This document shows, piece by piece, positions 33,466 through 45,503 of a DNA stretch of 64,000 bases. The DNA is from Adineta vaga (Eukaryota; Rotifera): contig CP075492.1 in assembly GCA_021613535.1 (NCBI GenBank), positions 7,378,001 to 7,442,000 on the forward strand, given 5' to 3'. The notes under the pieces are model-generated. The model searched no databases. It saw only the letters and a list, made by a program, of their open reading frames with translations, and was not told the DNA's origin. The first letter of the stretch is position 1; the number at the start of each line of letters is the position of its first letter. The translations under genes were made by a program, and so were the position numbers.

Positions 33466-36122
33466 TTAATATTTTTGTAAATTAGTAAGAAAATATGGTT
33501 GAGCAGTTTTGTTCAATAATGTAAAGCAGACATCACAAACACGAGATGGTCGATTATTTGGTCCAGTATGGACGATTCTATTCGCACAATCTTTACATAA
33601 AACTTTACCTGAAAGATAGAATAAGTATTTCAAGGACAGATCATTTTCGGACTCACCACAATGACCTGACAATAGAAACAAAAAGAAAGTTTTTCATATT
33701 GCTGATCTTTCTTTGATTACTTACGACAATGATGTTTTCTCCAAGTAACTGAAAATTGCTGATGACAATGTTGACAGTCCGAAAAATCTTCTTCCGGTTT
33801 CCAACGTAATTCATTATCGGAATTACGGAATTCTTCTAATTGAACCTTAAACAAAGTATTTCTTATATAAAATCGACATTTTTTTCTTTCAATCAAACTT
33901 GTAAAGCTTGAGAAAGTTTCACGAAATCATGTTGTACTGATTCACTATTTTCAAAATCAATCTTGATTTTTTGTAATTGAATACGTAATCCGGCATTATC
34001 TTCACTGAGTTTATCCTAAAATAGAAACAAAAGACATTTAATTTCATTCCTTATGAAATGAATTATATCGACCTTTTCTGCACTGAGTTGTTCCATTTTT
34101 TCTTTCAATTGATTTGTTAATGAATTTGCCATTGTTCTCGTATTTACTAATTCATTAGCACAATCTTCTAATTGTAATTCAAGGTCTTTTTTAAAACCTA
34201 ATATTCGATCATATTCAGTTCGAATACTTTGCAGAACAACTATAGAAAGAAAAAAAGATTGAAATTATAGAATCCTTTTTCTTTCTCTTCAAATTTTACG
34301 AATTTCATCCTTTGCAACAGTCAAATCACGATTAAGTAATTCTTCGATCTGTTCACGTTCACGTATATCAGCTTTATGACATTGATTTATTTGTTGAAGA
34401 TCATTTCGAAGTCTATCTTGATGTTTAATCTGTTCAATAATTTGTTCACGTAATCGATTAATTAAATTCCAAGCTTCCTAAACGTATCAAAGATATATGT
34501 GTAGTTTTTTCGAAAAAAAAACCCCAATTATTTCCGTTATACTTCATAGGATTTCGGTGACTGTGATGATTGAGTTAATAATTGAACGGTTTCATCGTCA
34601 TTTGTTCGTGAAGCAAGAAGAAGATTTTCGGATTTTAAACGTTCAATATATAAATGTGAGATTTCACGTTCTTTAACAAGTTTTTTTATTTGATTCACCT
34701 GTTCAATAAATACATTTTCATATTGTGTTCTCATTTCACAAAAATCAATATCATTCTTTTCGGCTTTCTTCATTAAACTGGATAACTAAAATTCAATAAA
34801 CTATTTTATGTTTAGAATATAAATAGATCGAATATTGTTTCAAATTCATTTTCCAGTTTAAAGATCTAATTATCAATAATAATCGAATATTCGATGTCTC
34901 AAGAGAGACAGAGAAGAGAAAAGATAGTCGACAGATTATATTGATCAATGTACAAAAAGACATGCCGAAATAATATTTCAGTTCTTTGATTTATACTTTC
35001 ATGTCATCATTAAAGAGCGTTCATGCCTTCCTAACTTTATCAATGGCAAATGATGATCATCAGGTGAGATTTATTGATTTGAATGTTAATAGAAATCAGA
35101 CGACTATGAAAGATACAAAGATTACATACCAAAATATCGCCTTCATCGTCAGCTAAGGAAGCGTAATTCCGTAGTTTTTGTAAACGTTTTGAACGATCCT
35201 AAAAGGATATTTTGTGTTATCAGAAATCTATTGGATTAAATAACTGAATACTTGTTCCATTGCTTTATTAGCCTCACTAAGTTGTTGTTCATATTGAGTA
35301 CGCATTTGTTGTTCTTTTTCATATTCAGCTTTGACAACAGACATATCAAAAAGTAATTTGACATTTTCATCTTGTTTTCGATTATTTAAGAAACGTAATT
35401 TTGTCGTTTCTTCATTTTGTTCAGAATATTTATCAGCAAATTTCTCTGAAAAGTCCATTATTTCTGCTATCTATACAGAAAAAGATAAAAATTTCAATTA
35501 GAACAGTAACGACAGATATGAAACCGACTTGTGTAAGCAAATCATTCCATTCATTTTCTGTTTTATTGAAATGACTATTAGAAATCGAATCATTCGAACA
35601 TTGATCTAACGCAGATGGTAATAAAATAGATGTAGAAGGACTGGTAAAAGCTCGTCGTGGACGCTGATAATCATTTTGATTTACTAAATGAAAAAAATGA
35701 ATAGGATACCTTGAATCGATTGAATTCTTACTTGAAAGAGTTTTATATTGATTTGATGTTAAGATACTTAAGATTTGACGCATTTGATCTAATTGTTTTC
35801 GTTCAAATTGCAGAAAACGTTCATTTAGACGATTATACATTTGTAAATACTTTTCTCGTTCATCTATAGCACGTTTTTCTGCTGATTTACCTAGAAAGAG
35901 ATTCTTTTTTTGAAGTCCATCGAAATCTTTGCTCGTACTTTCGTTCAATTGTTCAGTTAATTCTACAATTCGTTTTTGAAGTTCATCATTTGGAAGATCA
36001 AGATCTCTAGTATTCATCTGTTGAGTGGCAATTGAAGATGATGATGCTGTATTATCCACATCTGTTGAGTCTAGTGAAGAAAAATCTTCTATAGTATTAA
36101 ATCTTGCTGTTGATAGTTCCAT
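33466..36122 (-). CDS. FYVE-domain coiled-coil protein (EEA1/RUFY-like)
   Basis: Probable endosomal tether or effector that binds phosphatidylinositol 3-phosphate. It starts MELSTARFNTIEDFSSLD. It continues as long coiled coils (NDELQKRIVELTEQLNE, RNENERFLQFERKQ-type segments, EKQMRTQYEQQL-type segments) over about ten exons. It ends with a FYVE finger: DCQHCQQQFSVTWRKHHCRH, CGKVLCKDCANR and RVCDVCFTLLN, with all eight zinc-binding Cys and the RKHHCR lipid-binding motif. The RHCG part is encoded by a 9-bp microexon at 33657-33665. No RUN domain or N-terminal C2H2 finger is visible, so assignment to RUFY or EEA1 stays open. A 300-bp intron lies at about 34790-35130. Confidence 0.8.
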
Positions 36123-38008
36123 GAACTCGAATAGAAAAGTATGTAAAAAGAAATGACTTGACGAAAAAAATTTGATAACAAATTATTTGTTGAAGAAGAC
36201 TGACAAGAGAAAAAAGAGAAGATAATTGATAAGGAATAACAAAAGTCTATTTCGTCATTGATTACATGTATTTATAGTTGAAAGTTTAATGAATATCGTT
36301 CTTGTTACATAGAAGAATTTTTTTTCAAGAGCAAGTTTACGACATATGGATGAAAATATATTATCTTTATTTTTGGAAACTATTAAATTATTTACTATAG
36401 AAAAGAATAATTCAATAAAGTATCTCGATTAAATTAAACTGTTTACTTTTGTCTCTTGACGATAGAATTAATTCATTATGATCTCTGTATTATCTAATAA
36501 TAGATGCATGTATTGTTCGATAGATAATAACTCAAAAGGTTTTTTGACATTTACTATATTTATCGTTGTTTTCAACAAGAATATTGTTATTAATTAGACA
36601 TGTAGATAGATGTGAAGAATTTTCAATTTAACATCAGTTTTCTTGAAAACTTCACATAGGATAACGAGTGTATATCATCAAGAATTCTTGTCCGACCGAC
36701 ATGCAAGTATCATTACTTAAATTATCGGAGGAATCGATAAAATTTGTGTGAGAATAAAATTCAATCATAAATAGAAAGCAGAAAAAAAACGAAAAGGAAT
36801 TGAATATTTCGTTGTCGACATGAACAAATGACATTGAAAGAAAAAATGAAGTATCGAAGAACTGGTCGAATTTGTATATGCCAAACGCGATTGAAGAGGA
36901 AGAAAAAGAAAGAAAGAGAGAGAGAGAGAAGTATAAGTATACAATTATTTCATGTTGTTTCGTATATTTCATAATCATTGAACAATAATTATTAGATAGA
37001 AATGAAATGGCATATAACTGTTCTCTCTCTCTCTATGGTAGGTATCGGTTTTAGAGGTCAAATAGGTAGTAAATAATATGTCTATGTATTTTTTCATATT
37101 TCCTCTTCTCTCGATTTCAACTCCAAGGTTATGCTATTTTTGAGACTGTTGATAGGTCGACATTGAAGGTTGATGAAAGAAAAAATTAACACTTCTGATC
37201 ATACATAAGATTGAATGAATCATATGTAGATTTTGATATTAAGCTTTAGATATATATGTATGTTGACTTTACATATACACCAAACCAATCATTTTTTGTA
37301 AGAACACATTGTAAAAGAAACGACTTTTTCTCTTTTTTTTCTTCTTCTCTGCCGTATGATACAGGAACAATTGAAGTAGAGTATTTTTTTTATATAAGAA
37401 ATAAACATGTTCGATGTGTTCAAGAATACAATCAATTGTATGGATGCTTGAAGGTAAGACAACAGTTTTTTTTCTCTCTCTCTCGATATTAAATGTACGA
37501 ACAGTCGAAAGAGAACTTTTTTTTACAGGTATTAGTGATTTATTGATTTCGTTGAATAAATTGACAACTTGCCAAGTCAATTGATCATGGTAGAACAGGA
37601 AAAAAAAGTATTTGTATCAGTGTGTTTTGTCTCACCTTTATATTAAAAAATTCTGCGTTGACATAGGTTGGTGATAAAAATAAAATATAGATATGTCTAT
37701 TAATATTTGTTTTCCCTAAAGGATTGTTAAATGAGATTTCAACAAGATTACTCTCTATGTCAGCGTTTCAGTTGTATTTTTCTTGTCTATTTTGTCCTAT
37801 CAATTATTTAAAAGTAATACGGTACGATACAGATAGATGTTGTTTCAATTTAGAATAAATGAGAAATTGAAAAACAAAACAACGACTTAAGGTTCTAATC
37901 TTTCATTGTAGATCAAAGATTTTTACAGATAATTATCTCAAAAAAAAAGTAATCTTTTCAGATGATAAAATTTTTTATAGATCAAATTAATATTATCATC
38001 GAAAACAA
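36123..38008. other. Intergenic region between divergent genes
   Basis: 1.9 kb without a recognisable gene. It contains (AG)n at 36915-36930, (TC)n at 37022-37034 and 37475-37486, and several T-runs. Small open frames here are low-complexity and look spurious. Confidence 0.45.
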
Positions 38009-39676
38009 ATGAGTACATCAACATTTAAATTTTGCAGTAAACTAGCTGTTATTCTACTATGTATTCTTGGTTTTATTGAATTGGGTTTAGCATTATGGAC
38101 CATACTTGATCCGCGTTATAGAAGTTTGGCTTATAACCTCGCAGATGTTGGTTATATGGTGAATAAAAGCTAGATATTTTGTCAAAATAATTTCTTTGTC
38201 TAAATAGGATCTATGGATATTAAGATATCTATCATTGTGTTTATTTGCTTCGTCGATAATAACATTAGTAATGTGTATAGTTTTAATATGGGGTCTATGT
38301 TCTACACATGCATTTCTATTTATTGCTTCAACAATGATTGTTATTATAGCTATTGGCGAATTGACAATATCAATTCTTACATTTTCTAATAAATATCAAA
38401 CACGAGTGATATTAATTGAACAACTACCAAAACTAGGTAAGAATTTGATTGAGTTTCTTTGTTTGGTGATAAGAATTTCGTTTATTTAGTAATTACTTAT
38501 CGGCAAGGTACTGATGAACGTGCTAAACGAGCTTTAGATATTCTTCAATTTACATTTCGTTGTTGTGGAGCTGATGGACGATTATCTTATCAAAATAATG
38601 TACCGTTAAGTTGTAATATGTTTAGTACTGGTTGTCTTAATCGAACATTATATTTTCTTGATTCATGGATGGATGCATTAGCATATGTGCTATTATTTTT
38701 TAGTTTAATTAAATTTTTCATTGTACTCTTCTTCTATTCATTTCTATGTATATATTATCGAAATCGACAAAATCAATCGTCAAACAATCCAATAATATGG
38801 CGTCGTTCGTCTAGTTTAGATTCGTTATCAGGAAACAATTTACCGCGAAAACAACTTCTATCATCACCACCAAACCCGCCACCACGAACGACAATAATCG
38901 ATCAAGATGAGAATGAAAATCGATATGTTGAACAACGACGTTTAACATCAAATAAAGGACCTGAAAATGGTTCAACGGCGATTGTACCATCATTATTGAA
39001 CGATAAAGATTTAGAGGACTATTATGAAAGGGAACGTATATCAAGAAAACTATCATCTATATCGGAAAGAACTGAAAAAACTGAAACAGATGAAAGTGAA
39101 CCGGAATTGTTACGTCTAAAATATTATACACCAAATCGAAAAACAATTATATCAACTGTTCAAGACAAATATCATCCAACTATACAACCAAAAAAACTAC
39201 CACTGATTAAAATTCGACGAAAACCTTTACGAGAAGATGAAAATGATCATGATTCAGGTGTTGAACGTTCATCATCAGAAAAATCTTTCGAAGATCATAC
39301 CAATCAAAAGTCATACATCGATCCTCCTAACACACCAACAAAATCGAAACAATCACAAAGTAATAATTCGTCTTCGTCTGCACTGAGTTTTTCGAATGTT
39401 TTCATCACATCTGTTTCTCAAGCTCAATCTTTAGAGGACGAATTGAAAAGACCTTTAGTTCCTCCTACATCTAATCGTTCACGTCTGAAAACTACGTTTA
39501 CACCAAAACCAATTTTGAAAAAAACATCGCATCAAACACTATCATTTCGAAAACCTACGGATTATTATAATAAAAAAACTTCATCATCGATTTATACGAA
39601 AACATCTCCTTTATTAAAAAATATACCAAAGCCAAATCCACGAACAAGTTTAAAACAACATGAAAGTCTTTTTTAA
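38009..39676 (+). CDS. Tetraspanin-like protein with a long cytoplasmic tail
   Basis: Four-helix membrane protein from exons 38009-38158, 38208-38436 and 38490-39676, about 521 residues. TM1 is in KLAVILLCILGFIELGLALW, TM2 and TM3 in exon 2 (ITLVMCIVLIWGLCS; STMIVIIAIGELTISILTF), TM4 in YVLLFFSLIKFFIVLFFYSF. The large loop carries the tetraspanin CCG motif (FRCCGADGRLSY) plus NVPLSC and STGCLN, giving two likely disulfides. Unlike ordinary tetraspanins of 200-300 residues, it has a tail of about 300 residues rich in Ser, Pro, Arg and Lys (PPNPPPR, RKPLREDENDHDSG). Its stop codon overlaps the stop of the convergent zinc-finger gene. Confidence 0.75.
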
Positions 39677-40185
39677 ATAATATTTTCTGTGGTTTTATTT
39701 GATTCTCTTAATTGTCTATATTCTTCTTTTAATTTTTGTACTGTTAAACGTCCTGTAACTAATTTTAAATGAGCTGGACTTTTTAAATGAGTATCTAATA
39801 TTGCTTGTGTATTCATTTCTTTCCAACAAACATCGCAAAGAACATTTTTCGATTTGGTTTCTGCTGCTGTTGTTTCAGGATTCTGATATTTCCTCCATGT
39901 TTGAAGTTTGTTTTTATGACCTTGACTGTCAAAATGATTTTTAGAAACCGATTCACCGGTGAAAGAAACATTACAAAGTTCACAGTATGGAGGACATTCC
40001 CAAGAGATAAAATTGGGATTTGCAGTAACTTCGACGGGTTTTTTTTCCGTTGTAACATCATTTGTTGGTGTTTTAGTCGAGTTTTGTTCATCACAGAGAC
40101 TAGAAATGTCAGTAGTAGTGCTAATAGCAGCTGTTGTGATTTGCTCAGTCGAAAGATCAGCCAAGGTTGTTGTTTCTTCAGTCAT
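39673..40185 (-). CDS. Protein with two U1-type C2H2 zinc fingers
   Basis: Single exon, 170 residues. A Thr-rich N-terminal third (MTEETTTLADLSTEQITTAA) precedes two matrin/U1-type fingers with long linkers. Finger 1 is YCELCNVSFTGESVSKNHFD followed by SQGH; finger 2 is LCDVCWKEMNTQAILDTHLK followed by SPAH. Such fingers usually bind double-stranded RNA (ZNF346/ZMAT group). A helical C-terminus (LTVQKLKEEYRQLRES) follows. The gene converges on the tetraspanin with overlapping stop codons. Confidence 0.75.
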   Translation of the reverse strand: MTEETTTLADLSTEQITTAAISTTTDISSLCDEQNSTKTPTNDVTTEKKPVEVTANPNFISWECPPYCELCNVSFTGESVSKNHFDSQGHKNKLQTWRKYQNPETTAAETKSKNVLCDVCWKEMNTQAILDTHLKSPAHLKLVTGRLTVQKLKEEYRQLRESNKTTENII

Positions 40186-41915
40186 TTTTTATCGATCTTA
40201 AATACATAAAATTTCTTTAGATATCAGACGTATAGATTTGCGAGTATTGTTGTTTCATTTATTGCTCTCTATGTTCAAGGTCAAATAGCACGTTTGCCTT
40301 GAGCAAAGAATCGTCTTACATGTCATTCTTTCTGAACTTCCAATCTGCGACATAGTAATGGTTGAAGGTTAATAAATTAAATATTACCGATTAAGCTTTT
40401 GGCATTTTCTTCAATAGCAAGAATTTTACTTGAGAAAAAAGGATCGATTTATTCTTAGTTTTACTGATTTACGAGAATAGAAAAGAATTCAATACGCCGA
40501 ACATAACTAACGATTGTTAAGTGAAGCAATGACTTCGGATGTAAAGAATGCAACATGATCTTCTACGGCATGAAGCAGTTATACAAAAAAAAACTTTCAC
40601 TATTCAGTTCTCTCCAAAATGATGTCGGAATGACTAATATTAAAGGTATGACATGATCAAGTTTTCAACCTTATTACGTGTGTTATTTGTGTCTATACAG
40701 CTATACTAAACTCTATCCAGCAATTAAATAATCGACTTTGTATCTTCTCTCAAGCCCCAGAGAATATGTTCTTTTCATCACTATTTCTGCTTTCGATAAT
40801 CCTTATAGCTTAACAAAAATTGCTTTTTGAATTAGAAGTTTTAGAAGAAAGTAATACTGATTGATCGATGCGAGTAAAAACTTCTGTTAGATTTAATTTG
40901 AACGTTAATGTGAATGAACAATTCTCCGATTACTTTTCGACGGAAACAGTTTTCCTTAAAAGCTCTGACAAACAAAGCGCACATAATTGTACTTTTCACG
41001 TTGACACAACCTTTTTTTTCTAGTTTGAAAACATAGAAGATAGCTTAAATCGTGTCTACATCGTGCTATTCAAACAAAGTTATTTCTATATGGTTTGTAG
41101 CGAGTTGAACATTGAATCCTTTTATGAAAAAAGAAACTGAAAATGCCAATAATTTTGGTCCAAACATGTAGAAAAGTAGATTCTGTCATCGTATAAGACT
41201 ATCTTACTCTCATTTTTCTAGTAAACCCATACCACTCCGTAATCAAAACATAGTGAGACTAATATTAGTATACCAACTACATCGTATGCGAACTCACTCA
41301 TGATATCGAAACAGCATATCTTTCTTTTACTTACTTCTACGTTTTCTACAACTGAGAATATGTGAGCGAATGCTCACAAGTTTTAACTCAACATTTTTGG
41401 GAAAATTCCCAGTGCCGATATTTCTTATTTGTTTTTCTTTAAAACAAACAAACAACAACAATAACAATCATCACGAAAATAAATAGCTGTGTATTATATT
41501 TGATAATATAATAATTTCTATCTATATAGAAAAAAACCCATCTTCTTCAATCTCGTCGTCTTAGATGACGACAACGCTAAGAATAAGAAAAGAACTTACT
41601 TAGTTTTCTATTGACTCTTCTGAAAAAAACACGTGTGTTCTTTTTTCTTCGCCTTCTTTACCATCTATAGACATTGTGTCAACGAGAGAACAAAAAAGAA
41701 AGCAACAGAACGACGAAATAAATCTCGTGTACGATTCGTATTTTTCTCTCCTTTGCTCTCGACTCAATAGGAGTACATCGAAAAGAAAGATAAATTACGG
41801 TATCAAAGTTTTAAACGACGATAGTTCGTACATTTTTCAACATCGAACATTTCAAAATATTTGACCAGTAAAATAAAATTACTTTTTTTCTTCTTTAGTA
41901 TGACGACAAGTGATC
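40186..41915. other. Intergenic region between divergent genes
   Basis: 1.7 kb with no gene recognised. The plus-strand frame at 41676-41864 has no ATG at its start and odd composition, and it is probably 5' flank of the fucosyltransferase gene. Confidence 0.45.
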
Positions 41916-43797
41916 ATGACGTGTAACTATCTGTATATTACACGAAGAATAATTTTATTAATACTCATTGGTCTTATACTTATTTTTATCGTATATCAAA
42001 ATTTTCTTATAAAACGATACACTACTATTTTACCTGATCTTCGTATTAATCATCCATTGTTTGTACAACGTAATTCTACATTTAAAAAAGTTTTCATTGC
42101 ACATTATACGACATCATATGGAATTCGTACGGATTCGAATACGAAAATTTTTGATCATAATTTCGAACAAATATGTAAAGTATTGAATCCTGAAGATTAT
42201 TCGTTTGCATAGTGTTTTCATAAATATCGTCGATCTTGTTCGATTACCTCGTTCATATCGAAATTCTCATCAATCGCAATTATGGATCTTTCATTCAGAA
42301 GAATCGCCAAGAAATTCATATCGAAAAGTAGAGATAAAAAATATTACAGAACTCGATGATTGGTTTAATTTAACATCAACATTCAGTCCAGATTCAGATT
42401 TTCATCTTCAATATCGAGTAGGTCAAAATGAAACTTTTGAAATTATTTTAGTATTCGTCGTTATCTCTTACAATGACTGTTGATGTATTATTATTATTTA
42501 CTGCAGATGATAACACGTTTTATATGAGTAAAGCACACAAATTCTTCCGCTTTAAATGACTTAATAACAGAGTAACATTTTGTTTTATGTACTGCATCGC
42601 TCCATAATTATGTAAATATCGTATACTAAAGTGTTGCGATTTTCTCACATATACATGTGCGTACTGTTAAAGAATGATTTATGAAATGAGATAACATCAT
42701 ATTTTCATCACCATTGAAATAGCTCTCAAATTGTAAATCTTGCCTTTTCATTTTAGGGGTATCGTATTAAGCCTGAAATAGGATATTTCCTTCAAAATAA
42801 ATTCAATATTAATCTTACACAAACATTTTATTCAACGTCAGATACATTTATAAATTCAAGTTCTAGTTATTTGAATACTCTCTCGTCTATACTTCATTCA
42901 GAATTAATTAAGCGTCAAAAACTTCTATTAAGTATTTGTCCTTATACATGCAATCAACCAATCCCATCATATGCCTTAAAACGTCTTCAACCATATTTAA
43001 ATCAAAGTATACCGTCAGTTTCTGATCGAAGTATCGTTTATATAGCTTGGTTTGTATCGAATTGTAATACTCATTCTCGTCGAGAAGAATACGTGGAAAA
43101 ATTACGTTCACAAGAAGGTATTCATGTTGATATATTTGGCAATTGTAAATCCATATATCATTCATCTATTTTACCTCTTCAATGTCAAAAAGGGACACCA
43201 AATTGTACTCAAAATACTTTATCACATTATCGATTTTATTTATCATTTGAAAATTCGAAATGTGATTCCTATATTACTGAAAAGTACTGGATACAAGGTA
43301 CAAATGGTCAAGCTGTACCAATTGTTCTAGGTGCTAAAAAAGAACAATATGAACGTATAGCTGTACCAAATTCTTATATTCATGTTGATGATTTTCTAAC
43401 AATAGAAGATCTTGCTAAGGAACTTCATCGTTTAAATCAAAATGACACAGAATTTAATAAATATCTTCAATGGACACAATTATATGATGTATCAGCACAA
43501 TATCCTCCAACACCAATCATTGATATGCATACAACACTTTGTTTTCTAGGTCATTATCAATTCTTACATGAATTGAAGACAAATAATGAACAGATACAAT
43601 ATGCAATGACAACTATTCGAAAGATATTCAATATATCAAATGTTCGTTTACCAAATTTTAATTGGACAACAGCTAAGACAAATCTAATACGTATTAGTCA
43701 ATTTTATAATCCGTCTGTGAATTGTTGGGATAGTTTATATCCTTCCATATTTAAACAGGTTTATAATCATTTATTTACATGGTGGAAACTTTTCTAA
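41916..43797 (+). CDS. Alpha-1,3-fucosyltransferase-like glycosyltransferase (GT10), one frame break
   Basis: Golgi type II enzyme that transfers fucose from GDP-fucose. It starts MTCNYLYITRR, followed by a membrane anchor (IILLILIGLILIFIVYQNFL). The next part ends CKVLNPEDYSFA and stop. The following bases in another frame read VFINIVDLVRLPRSYRN and SQLWIFHSEESP, the expected continuation, so there is a one-base frame break at about 42200-42215. A GTAGGT donor at 42436 leads over a 321-bp intron to the exon at 42758-43797. That exon carries the donor-binding core FYLSFENSKCDSYITEKYW, then AVPIVLG and NSYIHVDDF. Several sequons are present. The product would be about 519 residues if the break is not real. 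Confidence 0.75.
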
Positions 43798-44010
43798 TAG
43801 CTTTTTATTTCTTGTTATTTTTTGTTTAAATAAAAGAAGCTCATTAGATAAAAATCTTCTCTTTATTTCAATTGATTTTCAAGTTCTTCTTTTTATTTCT
43901 TTGTTTTCTCGAATGATGTTACAAAAAAATAATAAGATACAGACATAAAAAAAACAGAAACAAATCTTTGTCGATATTCATCCATCGAAATGTTTGTTTT
44001 CGTCGTCTGT

Positions 44011-44409
44011 TTATTTCTTCTTGGCATCTTTGACGGCAGCTTTCTTTGTACCACGAACTTTTTTCATACGATTTTTACGTTCTTTACGTTGTTTTCTTGC
44101 TGTTTTCTTTGGTTCAGCAAGACCTTGACGTGTGAGACGATATCGTGGTTCGAATTTCTTGGCAAAATCAAGTGTATCATAGATTAATGCAAAACCAGAC
44201 GATTTACCACCACCGAAATTGGTATGAAAACCAAAACAAAAAACAAGATCTGGCGTTGTTTTGTAAAGTTGAGCCACTTTTTCACGGATTTCTTTTTTGG
44301 AGAGTGATGCACGTTCAGGATGAATAACATCAACAACCATTTGTCGACGACAGAGAAGTCGATTCGACTTAAATTTTCTTGTACGGACTGTAAAGGAAGA
44401 ATCCGACAT
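44011..44409 (-). CDS. RPS24: 40S ribosomal protein eS24
   Basis: Small-subunit ribosomal protein, single exon of 132 residues, the usual length. Diagnostic stretches are [60 protein letters not shown] and a Lys-rich C-terminus. It lies 37 bp downstream of URI1 on the same strand. A perfect pyrimidine tract and AG (44425-44426) sit between the URI1 stop and this ATG, leaving a 15-nt 5' UTR. That suggests the gene is the second cistron of an operon resolved by trans-splicing. Confidence 0.96.
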   Translation of the reverse strand: MSDSSFTVRTRKFKSNRLLCRRQMVVDVIHPERASLSKKEIREKVAQLYKTTPDLVFCFGFHTNFGGGKSSGFALIYDTLDFAKKFEPRYRLTRQGLAEPKKTARKQRKERKNRMKKVRGTKKAAVKDAKKK

Positions 44410-44446
44410 GATTTATACACTAATCTAAAACAAAAATAGACAAAGA
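44410..44446 (-). promoter_or_regulatory. Intercistronic trans-splice acceptor, URI1 to RPS24
   Basis: The 37 bases between the URI1 TAA and the RPS24 ATG consist of a pyrimidine tract (TCTTTGTCTATTTTTGTTTTAG) and 15 nt of leader. It begins directly after the stop codon, so there is no room for a promoter. The layout is as expected for spliced-leader addition in bdelloid or nematode-type operons. Confidence 0.65.
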
Positions 44447-45280
44447 TTATTGACGAGAAGCTTTAAATTTCGATATTCGTTTTGGTGGCGGTTCAATGGG
44501 AGGTGTCGAAATCTCACGCTCAATAGTTCTACCAGTAAATGCCATTGGTGGTGGCTTTCCAATGGCACCTGGGTGTGAAAAAAGTGCTGAAGATGTATCT
44601 CCTATAGGTTCAGAATCAGATTTTGTATGATTGATGAAGATTTTTTTAAGTTGTTCATGAGGAATTTCATCATCGTTATCATCGTCACTGTCGACTTCCA
44701 TTTGATTATCATCAAAATGAACTTGTTTCACTTTTTTTTCATTGATTTTTAATGCACGTTCTTGTAAACGACGTCGTTCTTCTCGTATTTCTTCTTCAGT
44801 TAATTTTGTTCGACGATTTACAGATGACTTAATTGGTTTCGTATCTTCATCGGTTTCTTTAATTTCAAAAAATTTTGTTTTATCATCAAGAAAATCATGT
44901 GTATATTGTTTCTGTTGATGAAATACTTCTTTTTCTTTGTGATGTTTTTGAAGATTTTCGTCAATATTTACCAAACGACGATTGACAATTTCTATCGCTT
45001 GTTTACATGAACGTTCAACAAAATAATTTTCACCCAAAAGAACAAGAATTTCGTTCGAGTGAATAATACGACCAGGAATAAAAGCTAATTTACCAAATGG
45101 TACCGTACAATCATATGTTAAACGATCTGGTAATGTTGAAAGACGAGAATGCAAATGATGATAATCATTTTGAAATTGAGTCCATTTAGAAATTTGTTTA
45201 TCAATTTCACTGATGTAAGAATTTTGTTCAGTTATAAGACGTTCGAATGTTTCAAGAGATTCCGGCTGAAGATCGGACAT
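44447..45280 (-). CDS. URI1: Unconventional prefoldin RPB5 interactor
   Basis: Prefoldin-like scaffold that binds the RPB5 subunit and acts in polymerase assembly and TOR-linked signalling. Single exon, 277 residues, shorter than human URI1 (535). Residues 1-130 form the prefoldin-alpha hairpin with VPFGKLAFIPGRIIHSNEIL and VLLGENYFVERSCKQAIEIV. Residues 155-200 are a charged helix (TEEEIREERRRLQERALK). An acidic segment (VDSDDDNDDEIPHEQLKKIF) matches the RPB5-binding region. The C-terminus RISKFKASRQ matches the conserved SRFKASR end. It is the upstream cistron of RPS24 and diverges from the Kelch gene with a 223-bp gap. Confidence 0.88.
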   Translation of the reverse strand: MSDLQPESLETFERLITEQNSYISEIDKQISKWTQFQNDYHHLHSRLSTLPDRLTYDCTVPFGKLAFIPGRIIHSNEILVLLGENYFVERSCKQAIEIVNRRLVNIDENLQKHHKEKEVFHQQKQYTHDFLDDKTKFFEIKETDEDTKPIKSSVNRRTKLTEEEIREERRRLQERALKINEKKVKQVHFDDNQMEVDSDDDNDDEIPHEQLKKIFINHTKSDSEPIGDTSSALFSHPGAIGKPPPMAFTGRTIEREISTPPIEPPPKRISKFKASRQ

Positions 45281-45503
45281 TGTTTCGTGTCTTAAAATAA
45301 TATGTAGTAGTAAATAGAAGTTTTATCAACAAGTAAATTTACAGTAACCAATCAGAGACGTTGTACGATAAATACCTCCGTTAAATCATTGGTCGATCCA
45401 GATTTTGCTTGATATCCATATATTTCCTTGTTTGCTGGAGGAATGGAATTTAAACTCAAACTGTTAAAGCTCACATATTTCTTTGCATTGGTCATTATTT
45501 TCA

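Noticed and set aside
36652-36978. Minus-strand 108-codon open frame
   Set aside because: Composed of Phe/Ser/Leu runs produced by an (AG)n tract; no conserved features.
41676-41864. Plus-strand 62-codon frame upstream of the fucosyltransferase
   Set aside because: It has no ATG at its start and reads like 5' flank; not a credible gene.
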